The notes: generated from the letters alone by a model not told the origin. Positions 32,051-44,900 are shown, counted from the stretch's first letter. The stretch: DNA of 64,000 bases from Nemophila menziesii (GCA_029959085.1 JARWIR010000013.1:13641186-13705185); one strand, 5' to 3'. Translations and numbers: made by a program.

Positions 32051-32160
32051 GCAACTGCGACACCCTTTATTGGGCTGCAACACCCTTCATTGGGCTGCAA
32101 CACCCTTCATTGGGCTGAAACACTCTTCATTGGGCTGCAACACCTTTTATTGGGCTGCGA
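32051..32160. repeat. 20-bp minisatellite
   Basis: About 5.5 units of TGGGCTGCAACACCCTTCAT with small changes. Confidence 0.92.
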
Positions 32161-32177
32161 CACGGGACACAGTTCAC

Positions 32178-32397
32178 TGGGTTGTGTGACACAACTCACT
32201 GGATTGTGCGATACAATTTATTGATTTGTGCGACACAATTCACTGGACTAAGGGACACAATTCACTAGTTTGCGCGACACGATTTACTGGGTTGGACGAC
32301 ACAATTCACTGGGATGTTCAACACAATTCACTGGGTTGTGCGACACAATTCACTAGGTTGTGCGACACAATTCATTGGATTGTGCGATACAACTGAT
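32178..32397. repeat. 22-bp minisatellite
   Basis: Ten units of 22 bp with consensus TGGGTTGTGCGACACAATTCAC. The unit is related to the preceding 20-bp repeat (TGGGCTGC.ACAC), so one probably evolved from the other. Confidence 0.92.
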
Positions 32398-32422
32398 CCG
32401 GCTGTGTAACCATCTTCGGCGG

Positions 32423-32675
32423 TTGCGTCAAATGAATATTTACTGCAAAACAATTGAAAATGCAGTATAGCTAAATTTCAGCAGCTACACCAAATGAATA
32501 TTTACAGAACACAATTCAAAAAATACAGTATTGCATCAAATGAATATTTATGACAAAGCAATTCAAAAAGTGCAATATTGCATCAAATAAATATTTATGG
32601 AAAAACAATTCAAAAATACAGTATTGCGTCAAATGAATATTTACTGCAAACTAATTCAAAATATGCAGTATAAGA
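32423..32675. repeat. 47-bp degenerate minisatellite
   Basis: Five units of about 46-60 bp start GCGTCAAATGAATATTTACT and end in a form of ATTCAAAAATGCAGTATT. Spacing is near 47 bp for the last four. Confidence 0.88.
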
Positions 32676-33533
32676 ACAAATTGCTCACAACAAATTAGGG
32701 ACTCACTCAACTCACAAAACTCTCACAATATTCCCTCCCATATATGCTATTCTCATCGCATAACTCTTTATACGGTATAAAGGCTTCCATTGGTCATAAA
32801 GTGGCACCTATAGGATTTGTATAAAATCATAATAAAAATCACGACTTCAATTATGCTTAAATCAGATAATTTTGAAAAATTGTAAAAATCATGAGATTAG
32901 GTTAAAGTAGTTCAATGTTTTAGAGTTTCAATGGTAAAATTAATTTTTTTTAATCTCAATTTGGGTTTTTCAATTGTTAATGGCGTAGCCAAGTTGGGAT
33001 GAAATTGGTGGAGAATAGTCCACGAGTGGCGGCGGTGGAAGGAGATTTTATATTTGTTTTTTGTTCGAACGAAAGGGATGACTTTAAGGTTTAATGTTTC
33101 TTTTTTTTTTTCAACATTTTAGTTTGTATCTTTTTTAAATTTTAAATTTATTATTTTATTTCATAAGGGTATATTAGGTATATCATAAACTTAACATAAT
33201 GTTTTGGACCTTATTCATCTAAACTTTTGGACTAGACTTCTTAAGACATGATTTGTTTGGTCATAAACCTAATTAGTAATTATCTCAAAAAAAAAACCAG
33301 GTTAAGCGACCAATCAATGAGTTCGTAACCCATTATTAGGTCTATTTTAGAAGATCACCTAATAACCGTTTAACCTATTTTCTAGGAGGTTGTCTTTTAG
33401 AGTCACGATTAGACGGTTAGTGGCCGATTTTTAGAACATTTTTCTAAGTAAGTACGCGTATCAAAATGAGAATATGTCTATCTAACATAAAAAAAATGGG
33501 TTTGTTAATGCAACTATCCATAATAAACGTCAA
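32676..33533. other. non-coding stretch
   Basis: AT-rich, no ORF or RNA gene. The last bases (AAACGTCAAA) form the left target duplication of the LINE fragment. Confidence 0.5.
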
Positions 33534-34236
33534 AATGAGGTAAATACAATAGAGTTTTATGATGTATATAAATTCCCTTATGATTTATTTCGTCGTAAAG
33601 CTTTTATTAAACCTTGGGCAAATATTGTGTGGGATCCGAGTGTATTTCCGAAACATGCAATCATAGTATGGATGACATTAAAAGAAAGACTTAAAACTAA
33701 GAATAGGATGACTTACATGGAACTTGATCCACTTTGTGATTTGTGTAAGGAAGATTTTGAATCGAATAGGCATTTATTTTTTGAATGCTCTTTTGCTAAG
33801 GCTATATGGGATGATATTAAAATGTGGCTTGGACTAGACAAGGAAATGAACACTATGCTAAGCGCTTTGAAATGGCTTAAAAAATTAAAAGCTAGAGAGA
33901 ATTGGAGAAGAAAGGCTTGGAAAGTGGGTTTTGAAGCTACCGTGTATTGTATTTGGACGGCGAGAAATCACCTAGCCATGAGAGGTGCTTCCAAGACTAG
34001 AGAAATAGTAACCAAGGAAATTAAATGGTGTGTTTATTCAATCTTATTTTCCTTGTTCCCTCGGCATTCTTTTATAGATGTGAGTGGAAGACTAGCTTGT
34101 ATTAGTATAGTATGAGGTAGTTTTTTTTTTTTAATATTCCTTGTTGCTACCTTAAGCTTTCGAGCCTAGATAGGTAACACCCATGTATAGTGTACAGTTT
34201 TGATATTTTAATACAACCGTTTACCCGACCCAAAAA
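33534..34236 (+). mobile_element. 5'-truncated LINE (ORF2 C-terminus) with polyA tail
   Basis: Homology to the intact LINE at 41.8-47.1 kb begins abruptly at ATGAGGTAAA and runs through the end of ORF2 (stop near 34115), the 3' UTR (TAATACAACCGTTTACCCGA) and an A-tail of about 9-10. It encodes the zf-RVT region (CDLC ... H ... C) and the terminal helices. Protein identity with the intact copy is about 96 percent by eye, so insertion is recent. Flanks AAACGTCAAA and AACGTTAAA look like a target-site duplication. Classic 5' truncation during target-primed reverse transcription. Confidence 0.88.
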
Positions 34237-37089
34237 AAAAACGTTAAATGGTATGCACATTACATATGATTTTACTATTTTATAATTATTTTGGAATTTT
34301 ATCGACTATAACATTAATACACCAACCCAAATTCTATAAAAAATAGAATAAAAATACCGTATACCCAATCAACCATTCTTTGCCGTTTAGGGTTCTTCAA
34401 TGAAGAATCTAAAAATAGTTCGTTAGTAGGTTTGTTTTGTTTAAAAATAAATTAAATATTGATGTTTATCTTTAATTATAGTGTTTTGTTTATTAGATTT
34501 GTATTTCAAAAATTGAACAACGCTTTTAAAATATAGCATTTGTATCAACATCAACTAAAAACTGAATAAAACAACAACAATACTTACATAATGTAACAAA
34601 CCTAACACTATTACTCAAATAACTTTATATTCCAAGATGTACAAAGCTTGATATTGTAACAGAACTTTTAACCTTCACCTGCATCAACAATACTACAATA
34701 GTAGAGCCAACTTTCTGTAATATCACCTTCTCATCCATTTTCTTGTTCGAAACCTCCTTCGACCTTGATTCCTACTAAAATATTATTAAATTCCTATTTG
34801 TTGATAAAATAATGAACATTGATTAATAAATGAGATAATAAAAAATGTATTTAAGTACGAAATAAACTTACAACAACTTACACGTAGATAAATAAAGATT
34901 ACAACTATATACTTACAACAAATTCCATAAATTCTAGTATCTCTATAATCACTTCGTTTAAAAAGGATTTTCCGGGTATATCAGGTATCTTCTAAGGGAT
35001 TACTATTATTATTTTAGTCTAAACTCGGAAACGTTTTAGAAAGAATGATAGTTTGAGGGATTTTCTATTCTACATGTTGAAGACATTTCTTGTTGTGTTT
35101 TGCAAATGAGACCAACTGCTATTACATAGTAGTATAGGAAGTCTCAAAACTTTCACAATAATTACGGTCATTAAGAGTTCATCATAACACTAACAACGTT
35201 TTTCCTCTTCTTTGATTACTGGAATTTCCAGATTTTTTCTTCGACTTGTTGAGAGAAGTATCCAGGTTCATGGTTGAGTTGGTTGAAAATGTGATTTCAA
35301 TAATATTGTTGGAAACGGTTTATCATGGTAGTTGTGGAAAGCCTGAGTTGGGGATAGGAGTAGGGATATAGTGGAGATGGTTAAAAATCAAAATCGATGG
35401 TAACCGAAGTGATTAAAAACTGATTATATAACCATGGTTAAAACTTATAGGTTATGCTATCGAAAAGTGTAACGGTCAATTAAAACAATTAGGTTATGTT
35501 TTAGATAAAAATAAAACTGAATAACTAGAAACCATTTATTATCATATATATGTCAAAATTTATATTAATCTAGATAAGATATATAATCAAATTCTAAAAC
35601 CAAAATTCAAATACTATATCTAACCAACTAAATAACAAAATCCGGTTTCATCAAAGACATGGAAAAAATTTCCCAGCATGAAGATGAAGGAAAAAAACCA
35701 TAGTTTTATTCAGAAAACCTAGTCAATCTCAAGCAATCTTGGACATATCTTTGGTCTTGAATCAATCCTAAGTATCATCTATGTAAAACATTTTGACAAT
35801 ATATGAAGATTTGAGCATACCAGTTTTGGATCTTGAAATGACTATATGCCATAGGATCTTGAAAAACCCTATCAGATCATACACAATCTTGGATCTTATG
35901 ACGATCTGAATAATCTTGTCCGAACCAGGATCTATTTTCTTCTGCACTAAAAAAGCCGATCTCTACAAATCTTTTTAATCTTCTTAATGAATTGAGCATC
36001 CTAAGGATTGAGCCGTTACATGAATTCATATGATCTTTGCACATTGATAAGTTAATATCTAGGAAATCCATAAGAAAGCAAAAATTATATGTGCTTTCTT
36101 TTTTAGCTTGGCTCGCACAAAACTTCCTTACCAATGGAAAATATCTCCTAATCCTAACCATTCCAATATTATCTTCTTGTTTCTTACCTTTCATAGTTGA
36201 TATCTCCAAAGACCTAAACTGCAATACCTTTACGAATACATTTTTTTCCTCCTTGTTGAACATAAAATTTCACAAATTTTCCCTTACTCATGCATCTAGA
36301 TTGTTTCTTTTTTATGATTTTCTCCCTCCTCTAACATAATCGTAAGAATATCCTCAGGAGATCTCTTTTTCCCATTTGAAAGACCAAGAGAAGATAGATA
36401 TAAAGCTAGTGGTTCGGGAATTCAGCCGCCGTCAAAGCCTCTTATGCGCCCTATGGGTGTGAAACTCCACCATTTTCCTATAAAAGACCTTGACCTCCCC
36501 CTTCTAATTGGTTACAAAAGTTCAGTCGACCAAGATAATGGATTCACCAGAGCTGGAAAAGGAAATGAGTCAATCCTGGGTCTTTTAGGAACTTCTACAG
36601 TCGAGGAACTAAAATTTAATACATTCATTATTGTCACTCTGAAGAGGATCATTCTATTGCTTGGGACAATTTCTCATGGACCGTAAAGGAAACCATAGTG
36701 TTCTCAAGTATGAAATAAAGGGGTGTAACTATATAAGCCTGGCTTCTCCAAATCCATAAAATTTCACATGAATGCATTGAAGAGCAAAATGTTGAAGCTC
36801 TAGCTTCTCCCCAGGGTATTATTGATGAGTTTCTTATAGACCGTATCAATTTTTAAATTTGTTAAACTTATGGGTTAAAATAATAATTTCAAATGATGAA
36901 ACAACAATTTAATAATAACTTAACGAGAAAATTGGACGGAATCAGTTAGTAGAGGTAATCTGGCACACAATTTTTTTAAGGGGATAAAGAGGCATGCTGT
37001 ACAAAGTAGGGGTAATCTATCAAACGGGTAATAGTACAAGGGAAAATAGTGTATTTAATCATATTTTTTAATCCTGGGCTAATTTAAAA
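34237..37089. other. long unassigned stretch
   Basis: No recognised gene. The best ORF is minus 36263-35877 (128 codons, MFNKEEKNVFVKVLQFRSLE...), basic, with C-x-K and LRRLKR motifs but no domain I know; it may be chance. The plus ORF 36444-36686 is likewise unrecognised. The right end may be decayed LINE ORF2 belonging to the next entry. Confidence 0.4.
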
Positions 37090-39080
37090 AACACATTATA
37101 ACAATTCTTAGTCTCATTAAGGAAGATTACTTGCGGATTATGCTTAGCACATATCTTTCTTAGGGCCTGGACTATCAAGGTGTTGCCAATACCTTGACAA
37201 TTCCAGCTCACTTGTATCATTCTTTAGCTTGGGATTGCTTAGGGGAAATCCCACAAACCCATTTGAGTGATATCTTCTCAATCATTTTGTTGAATTCATT
37301 GATATACTCATCCTGAAGAGCAGAGTTGATGGCATTCTCTTCTTTTGGATGACTTTCATCATAAACCTCTATACCTAGTATGCTAATCCACATAGCTTTA
37401 TTTCTTCAGTTGAAAATTAACTTTGTTCACTCTTCAGTTCTCACATTCCTTTTGTTAATTCTTCCCTTTTTTATCTTCGCCTTAACAAGTGGGAGTTCCC
37501 TCATTATTTCATTTTTTTTCTAGCGTATGATCTTTTCCTTAAATTCCGACCAATTCATCTGATTTTTGGATATTGGATGTCTGTGGCTCATTGGGTGTTT
37601 TTTGTTGGGTTTCTTTTAGTTTAAAAGGGTTTGGGCTTAGTATTATTTGTGGTGTTGTTGATGGTGAAGAGTTAGTTAGAATCTCAATCAGGGTTTTAAG
37701 GTCCGTGTATGTTTGTAAATTTTGGATATTATCTTTTGGTAAGATAACTGATTTGTGAATAATGGGGCTTCTATATGAGCCAAAGGTCACGTTGAAATCA
37801 CGTGTTTGACGAGCTGGAAATTTCCCATGACATATTTGTTGGTGGTCCCTTTGTCCACCAAGTTAATTTTTGTTAGGACATGTGTCATGATGATTCTTCC
37901 AAATAGTATTTTCACGTCCAACTTAAATGATTTCATTTCTTTCTTACCTATCATATCTTCGTCAACCAGTGTCAGTCTTCTCTTGATTTTTTTATAGTAT
38001 TAAAGCTAAAGATATCTTCTTTTTCTTTGATCTCTACTATATTGCTATCACATTTTGAGGTTTCGAGAGAGACTTCACCTTGTACAAGGAGGTTTGTCTT
38101 GGTTTCTCCCCTATTTTCCAAATTATAGTCTTCCCCTTTTTGTAGTCTGAGTTCATTTGAAATGAGTTATTTAGACAATTTGAATTCTTCATCCAACTAA
38201 ACTTGTTTGTATCAGTGCATTTTCATTCATCATGATCGAAATTGCCACACCGATAACTAACTTGTCCCAAGTTTTAAAACTTGAACTTTACCAGTAGGAG
38301 ATTGGACATTTTCCCAAAAATTGAATCCTGAAAAGATTGGTATATCTAGTTTCCCGAATTAGGCCCTTAGCCCCGGTCCATGAGGTGTTTTAATGCATGG
38401 CTTCTTTTTCTTTGTTGGGTGGAGATCTACTCCTATGGTAAGTGTCTCTATTTGGTTTTATTTGTTGTGTTTGCATGTATGGGCCAAAACCTAGTCTAAA
38501 GTGTGAAATGCTTATCTTAACTTAATATGTTGTTACACCAGTCCGTCTAGACTGATATACTAACTGTCTGTATTTGTCCGCTAACTCCACTCCTCGGTCC
38601 TATTTTGTTCCCTCTTTTTCATAAGTAGTAAGTCTTGTTTTGACCGCGGGAAGGTGAACTTGGCAAAAGTTCTTATTTGGTGATCTATCATGATTCTTGT
38701 AAAGCTCTCATCATTGATGTATATTCCGGGAGGTAGGACAATTTCATGTACTTCCCCTATTGGTTTACACATTTCTTAGATGTTTTTTCTTTGAATAACG
38801 ATAGTGAAAAGTCCATAGAGTTGAACCTATAGTGTCGTGTGATTTAATTTGTTTCCTCCTATATTTTTGTATTTGTTAATAGTAAGATGCTTCCCTATAA
38901 GCGTCCATGGACGTTTGGTCTGAACCATCTCCTTATTTGCTTGATTGGCAAACTTAATAGAAAATTTATTCTTTACTTTTTCTCTATTTGTATCTTGCCA
39001 CTTAGACCCCGATGTTTTAGGATGTGGTTTTGTATGAAAAAGAAATTGATAGTTTCATGATGAAGAAGCTTAGCAATCAG
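37090..39080 (-). pseudogene. decayed LINE: ORF1 plus start of ORF2
   Basis: In minus order, near 38960-38870 the reading is KFANQANKEMVQTKRPWTLI then GKHLTINKYKN (DUF4283-like). 38772-38581 reads MCKPIGEVHEIVLPPGIYIN then DESFTRIMID. Near 38260 SYRCGNFDHDE-stop-KC is a zinc knuckle with its first Cys mutated and an internal stop. ORF2 begins at about 37222 with MIQVSWNCQGIGNTLIVQAL, then RKICAKHNPQVIFLNETKN, the first strand and catalytic Glu of the APE-type endonuclease. It stops near 37090. Stops, frameshifts and 3' loss make it inactive. It is a different subfamily from the intact LINE. Confidence 0.78.
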
Positions 39081-39280
39081 TTTCGACTCCTTTATTCTTT
39101 TCATAATAGGTATTTTCTTCCATTGATAGAGTGATAACTCCATCTTTTGATTTTGAATGGTTTCCTCTATAGATGGTCATTGTAGGTAGAAGGTGAAGTG
39201 TTGTGTATGAAAGGGGTGATGAAAGACTTGTGAGTAGATTAAGCAGAAAGAGAGGTAAAAACATGGACGATAAGTTGAGA

Positions 39281-39877
39281 TAGGGATGCAAACGAGACGA
39301 GCCGAGCCGAATACTAGATGTACAGGCTTGTTTGTTTAATTTCTCGAGCCGAGCCGAGCTCAAATTTAAACGAGTTGGGCCGAGCCGAGCTCAAATTTTA
39401 ACGAGTCGGGTCAAGCCGAGCTCAAATTTAAACGAGCCGAGCCCGAGCTTCCAATGATGCAAATAAAAAATGTTAGAACTTGTTTGTTTAATTTATAGAA
39501 CAATCTTTTTTAGAGTCGAGCACGAGTTGCTCATGAACAAATATGGTTGAAATGAGACTTTCATGAACGGTTGGTATTTGATGGAGTGTATGGTATAAAA
39601 ATATGAAACATAACATTAATGAAAAAATAAATGTCTAAAGAAATTAAATATATCCAATTTGATATTGAAGGTTTAATAATATATTTATAAGTAGATAATA
39701 TATTAATTTATAATTTATAATTTTAAACGAGCTCACGAGCCGAGATCGAGCAGGCTCGTTTACGTATCGAGCTTAAAATGGAGCTTGAGCTTGTTTATAT
39801 TCGAGCCTATCTCGAACGAGCTTTTCTCCGAGCCGAGTTCGAGCTGCTCACAAGCAGTTTGTTCATTTACATGCCTA
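39281..39877. mobile_element. hAT non-autonomous element (CGAGC-rich) with 8-bp TSD
   Basis: A 597-bp element flanked by a perfect 8-bp duplication AGTTGAGA (39273-39280 and 39878-39885). Terminal inverted repeats are TAGGGATGCAAACGA and TAGGCATGTAAATGA. Subterminal regions carry many CGAGCCGAGC and GAGCTCAAATTTAAACGAG motifs, likely transposase-binding sites. There is no ORF for a transposase. Confidence 0.92.
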
Positions 39878-40534
39878 AGTTGAGAGCTTGAGAAATATAG
39901 AAAAAATGAGCTAAAACGGTAATTTTTAAAAGAAAATACAAGCGAATTTTGAAGAAAATAGATAAAGAGAGAAACGATCTTCAAAAATTAAGGATCAAGC
40001 TTTATGATAACTAAAAACTTTTTAAAATGATGGTGAGTTTGATTGTAAAAACTTTATTTTGGGAGAAAAAACACTTTTTAAAGGGTGAATTTGACATTTT
40101 TTCGTTTTGGTCAAGCGTAAAATCTGTACTATAAGAAATGGGTAAGGATCCTCGGCTCCCCAAAAGCCTCTACAAGTCTCTATAAGTGAGACGTGGCATA
40201 TTTTTAGCCTCAAATTTTACAACATCTTTTTTTTTTAAATTATTTTAATACAATTACACTTAGAGATGTTAAATGCTTATTTTGTTGACAAGAGTTTTAT
40301 TTTTTTATTCGTTCTTTTTTATCAGATTGTTTCTTCTTTTCTTTTTACATTTTATTAAAAAAAAAATTCTTGCTAATTTTTTTACTAACTAAAAAACAAG
40401 ATTTTTTTATTTCTCTTTTTCTTAATTTCTTTTATTTTTCAAAAATTAAATATACAATAATGTATTTATATATTAACTTTCAAATAATATATATTTTTAA
40501 TCAAGATTTTTTTCATACATTAAAGAGCTATTTT

Positions 40535-40609
40535 GGACTCGAATTTATTGACTCAGTCGAACATGTATACTCAAAAGGAGAACAAGGCTCTGGCCAACTG
40601 AGCTAATCC
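40535..40609 (-). repeat. tRNA-like sequence in the left arm
   Basis: The minus strand reads GGATTAGCTCAGTTGGCC (a good A box), then GAGCCTTGTTCTCC, and ends AATTCGAGTCC (B-box-like). The length of 75 nt fits a tRNA, but acceptor and anticodon stems do not pair well, so it is a pseudo-tRNA carried by the element. Confidence 0.5.
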
Positions 40610-41198
40610 TAATTAGTTAAGATTTTTTTTATGAATTTTATTCCTCTAATTTCACAAAGTATTTTGATTAATTATTCTGAAAAATATTTTTATTTTAAAA
40701 AACTCAAAATCTATCATAATTGCGTAAACGAAAATATTACTTTTAAAAAGATAAAATTACGATTACAAAATGTCACAATACTAACAAAAAATCATTTGTG
40801 AAATGTTTGTATGTATATATAATAAAATCAATATAAAAACTATTTTATCTTAGTCGTTTTGTCTAGTCGGTCGGGACTAATGTCACCTAGTTGACCTGGT
40901 ACCTAGCGACTAGGTGACATTAGATCCTGACCGACTAGACAAAACACCTAAGTTAAAATAGTTTTTATATTGATTTTGTTATATAAACACACAAATATTT
41001 CACGATTGATTTTTTGTTAGTATTATGATATCTCGTAATCGTAATTTAATCTTTTTAAAAGTAATATATGCGTTTACGCAATTATGATAGATTTTGAGTT
41101 TTTTAAATTAAAAATATTTTTTGAGAATAATTAATCAAAATACTTTGTGAAATTAGAGGAATAAAATTCATGAAAAAAAAATAAATCTTAACCAATTG

Positions 41199-41273
41199 GG
41201 ATTAGCTCAATTGGACAGAGCCTTGTTCTCCTTTTGAACGATACATGTTTGATCGAGTCAATAAATTCGAGTC
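41199..41273 (+). repeat. tRNA-like sequence in the right arm
   Basis: The mirror copy of the left-arm sequence: GGATTAGCTCAATTGGACAG ... AATTCGAGTCC. It differs at several positions from the other arm, so the arms have diverged since the element formed. Confidence 0.5.
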
Positions 41274-41905
41274 CAAAATGCCTCTCTGATGTATAAAAAA
41301 ATCTTGATTAAAAATATAAATTATTTGATAGTAAATATTAAATACATTATTGTATATTTAATTTTTGTAAAATAGAATAAAAATTAAGAAGAAGAGAAAT
41401 AAACAAAAAAAAAGATTTTGTTTTTTAGTTAGTAAAATAATTTAGCATAAAAAATAAAATTTAATAAGATGTACAAAAAGAATGAAACAATATGGAAAAC
41501 AAAAATAGAACGAATAAAATAAATAAAACTCTTGTTAACCAAATAAACTAAAAGCATTTAACAACTCAATAGAAGTGTTAGTATTATATTTAAAATAATT
41601 AAAAAAAGGTGTTGTAAAATTTGAGGCCAAAAATATGCCACGTCACACTCACAGAGACTTGTAGAAGCTTTTGGGGAGTCGAGGATCCTTACCCATAAGA
41701 AATGGATGGATCTAGATGATCTGGTGATTGTTTTTTTTTTTAATTATTTTTATTGTTGTATTGTATGAGGTTCTGTACTCAATTTTTTTTTTTTGGGTCG
41801 GGTAAACGGTTGTATTAAAATATCAAAACTGTACACTATACATGGGTGTTACCTACCTAGGCTCGAAAGCTTAAGGTAGCAACAAGGAAAATAAAAACAA
41901 CTACC

Positions 41906-44900
41906 TCATACTATACTAATACAAGCTAGCCTTCCACTCACATCTAAAAAAGAATGCCGAGGGAACAAGGAAAATAAGATTGAATAAACACACCATTTGA
42001 TTTCCTTGGTTACTCTTTCTCTAGTCTTGGAAGCACCTCTCATGGCTAGGTGATTTCTCGCCGTCCAAATACAATACACGGTAGCTCCAAAACCCACTTT
42101 CCAAGCCTTTCTTCTCCAATTCTCTCTAGCTTTTAATTTTTTAAGCCATTTCAAAGCGCTTAGAATAGTGTTCATTTCCTTGTCTAGTCCAAGCCACATT
42201 TTTATGTCATCCCATATAGCCTTAGCAAAAGAGCATTCAAAAAATAAATGCCTATTCGATTCAAAATCTTCCTTACACAAATCACAAAGTGGATCAAGTT
42301 CCATGTAAGTAATCCTATTCTTAGTTTTAAGTCTTTCTTTTAATGCCATCCATACTATGATTGCATGTTTCGGAAATACACTCGGATCCCACACAATATT
42401 TGCCCAAGGTTTAATAAAAGCTTTACGACGAAATAAATCATAAGGGAATTTATATACATCATAAAACTCTATTGTGTTTACCTCATATGTTGATCGGGGC
42501 GCCTTAACGGAAGCAAACCATAAAGCTAATATTTCTTTTCTTCCTTCTTCACCTATGGACCCACGTATAATTTCTTTTAGCTCCCAAATATTTTTCAAAA
42601 GTGGGGAATTACTTTTTTTAGGAATCCATTCCCAAAAACCACTACTATTAAAATACTCACCATGAATCCACCTAATCCAAAGTGATTCTTTATTTTCCAC
42701 TATTTTCCAAATCATCTTTAGAAGTAAAGCTTTATTCCATGCTTCCAAATCTTTTAATCCAAGTCCCCCTTCATTTTTAGGCATACAAATCTTTTTCCAA
42801 CTAACTTGGGGTGGCTTATTATCCCAATAGAAATTACGGCAAATACTAATAATTCTCTCTTTAACACCAACCGGAATCGGGAAAATCGTAAACCAAAAAC
42901 ATATCACCCCTTGAAGAACCGATCTAATCAATTCCAATCTACCCGCAAATGAGAGTGAAGAGGCTCTCCAACTCCTAACATAACCTTCCAATTTATCAAA
43001 AAGAGGTTTATAGTCTCTTGATAATAATACGGAAGATCCTAGCGGGACCCCTAAATAACGAAAAGGCATAATCCCTTCCTCAAAATTCGTAGGTATAATC
43101 CCATTAATCAAATCATCATTTGAGATACCTATGTAATAAATATTAGATTTTTCAACATTTAAACGAAGCCCCGAAACATCTCCAAACTCATTTAAACTAT
43201 CCATAAGAATCTTAATCGAACCTTTATCACCTTTAGAAAGTAGCATTAAATCATCCGCAAAAGCTAAATGTGTTATTTTTTCCTTCTCACATTTGGGATG
43301 ATAATTAAATCCAACACAAGTATTTTTTTTTAAAAGCCTAGAGAAATATTCTAGACAAAGAATAAAAAGATAAGGAGACATAGGATCACCTTGTCTTAAG
43401 CCTTTTTCGCCTTTAAAAAAACCATGCACTTCTCCATTTATAGCCAAAGAGTAGAACGGAGATGAAACACACACCATAATCCAATTTACTATTTTTTCCG
43501 GAAACTTTAAACCCTTTAAAACTTCATAAATAAAGTCCCATGATATAGAGTCATACGCCTTTCTAAAATCAATTTTAATAGTACATCTTGACGAGCTACT
43601 TTGATTATTATAACCTCGAAATAGTTCTTGTATAAGGTGAATATTTTCTATCATAGATCTACCCTCAACAAACGCATTTTGGGCTTTATCCACTATATTA
43701 TTTAAACAAGGTTTCAATCTATCCGCTAATATCATAGTAATCGCTTTATAAACCACGTTACAACACGAAATAGGCCGAAAATTATCAACCCTTTTGGGAT
43801 CATCTATCTTCGGAATTAAAGCAATAAGAGTAGTATTTAATTGCTTAAGTAAAAAACCGGAGGTAAAGAATTCACGTACCGCTAAGATAACATCTTCCCC
43901 AATAATATTCCACGAACTCTTAAAAAATAATGAAGAATAACCATCGGGTCCGGGCGCTTTATCATTCGCTATTTTAAAAATAGCTTCTTTGATCTCCAAA
44001 TCGGTTATATCACGGCACATATCTTCTCCTTGCTCTAAAGTTATTTTACTTCCATAATCAAATACTTCGGAATTAATATGTGTCGTATTATCTTTAGCAC
44101 CAAATAAACCTTTGAAATAATTTAGGAAAGTTTCATTGACTTGGTCTTTGGAAGTAGTTAAATCACCACTTTCCTTTAATATATTCGGAATAAATCTTCT
44201 TCTATTTTTACTTTTAAGGAGCCCATGGAACAATTTAGTACACCTATCACTCTTAAGGGAATAACCGAGCTTAGCCTTTTGTTTAAGAAAACTAATCTCG
44301 GCCATTTCAAGAGTTTTAGATCTCTTCCGAATTTCAACCAAGTTATCAAATGAAGAAGTAGGTAAATTTTGTTGGAAATGTACCTCGGCTATTTCAAGAT
44401 CCTCCTTAGCTTTCTTTGCCCTTGCGGAAATATGAGAAAAGTGGATCTTATTTAATTTCCTCAAGTCGAACTTTAAAGCTTTCATTTTTTTACATAGGAT
44501 ATATTGTTTAGTACCCACGACCATTGTCTTGTTCCATCCATCTTCAACCGTTACATAATAATCTTCATGTTTCACCCACATATCAAAGAAACGGAAAGGA
44601 ACAATCCTAGTAACATTTTGTAAAAAAATATTAACTATACAAGGTGAATGGTCGGATATACTAGATTTCGGTAAAAATTCGGCTTGAATATAATGATTCG
44701 ATTCATCTAGCTTACGATTACCCAATGCTCTATCAATCTTACTAAGAACATGGTTATTATCCCATGTAAAGAATTGACCGGTATATTGTATATCCTCAAG
44801 GCCTAAGTGATTACAACAATCCGCAAATTCTTTAAAATCACCCACCGTAACATTTTGTCCTCTAATCTTTTCATTAAAAGCTAAAATATTGTTGAAATCA

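Larger units (their letters stand above)
40140..41694. mobile_element. 1.55-kb fold-back Mutator-like element
   Basis: Almost the whole element is one inverted repeat. The arms 40140-40891 and 40909-41694 pair around a 17-base spacer (40892-40908). Ends read GGGTAAGGATCCTCGGCTCC and GGGTAAGGATCCTCGACTCC on the opposite strand. It is flanked by a perfect 9-bp duplication ATAAGAAAT (40131-40139 and 41695-41703). The 9-bp TSD and GGGTAA terminus (shared with the Pack-MULE) place it near Mutator. No ORF. Both arms contain a tRNA-like stretch. A transcript would fold into a hairpin of about 750 bp, a plausible siRNA source. Confidence 0.9.

Noticed and set aside
32051..32675. Possible CRISPR-like array
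   Set aside because: Units are contiguous without unique spacers, and this is plant nuclear DNA. They are minisatellites.
40370..40606. 78-codon ORF in the fold-back element
   Set aside because: AT-rich chance frame that runs through the tRNA-like stretch in one arm only.
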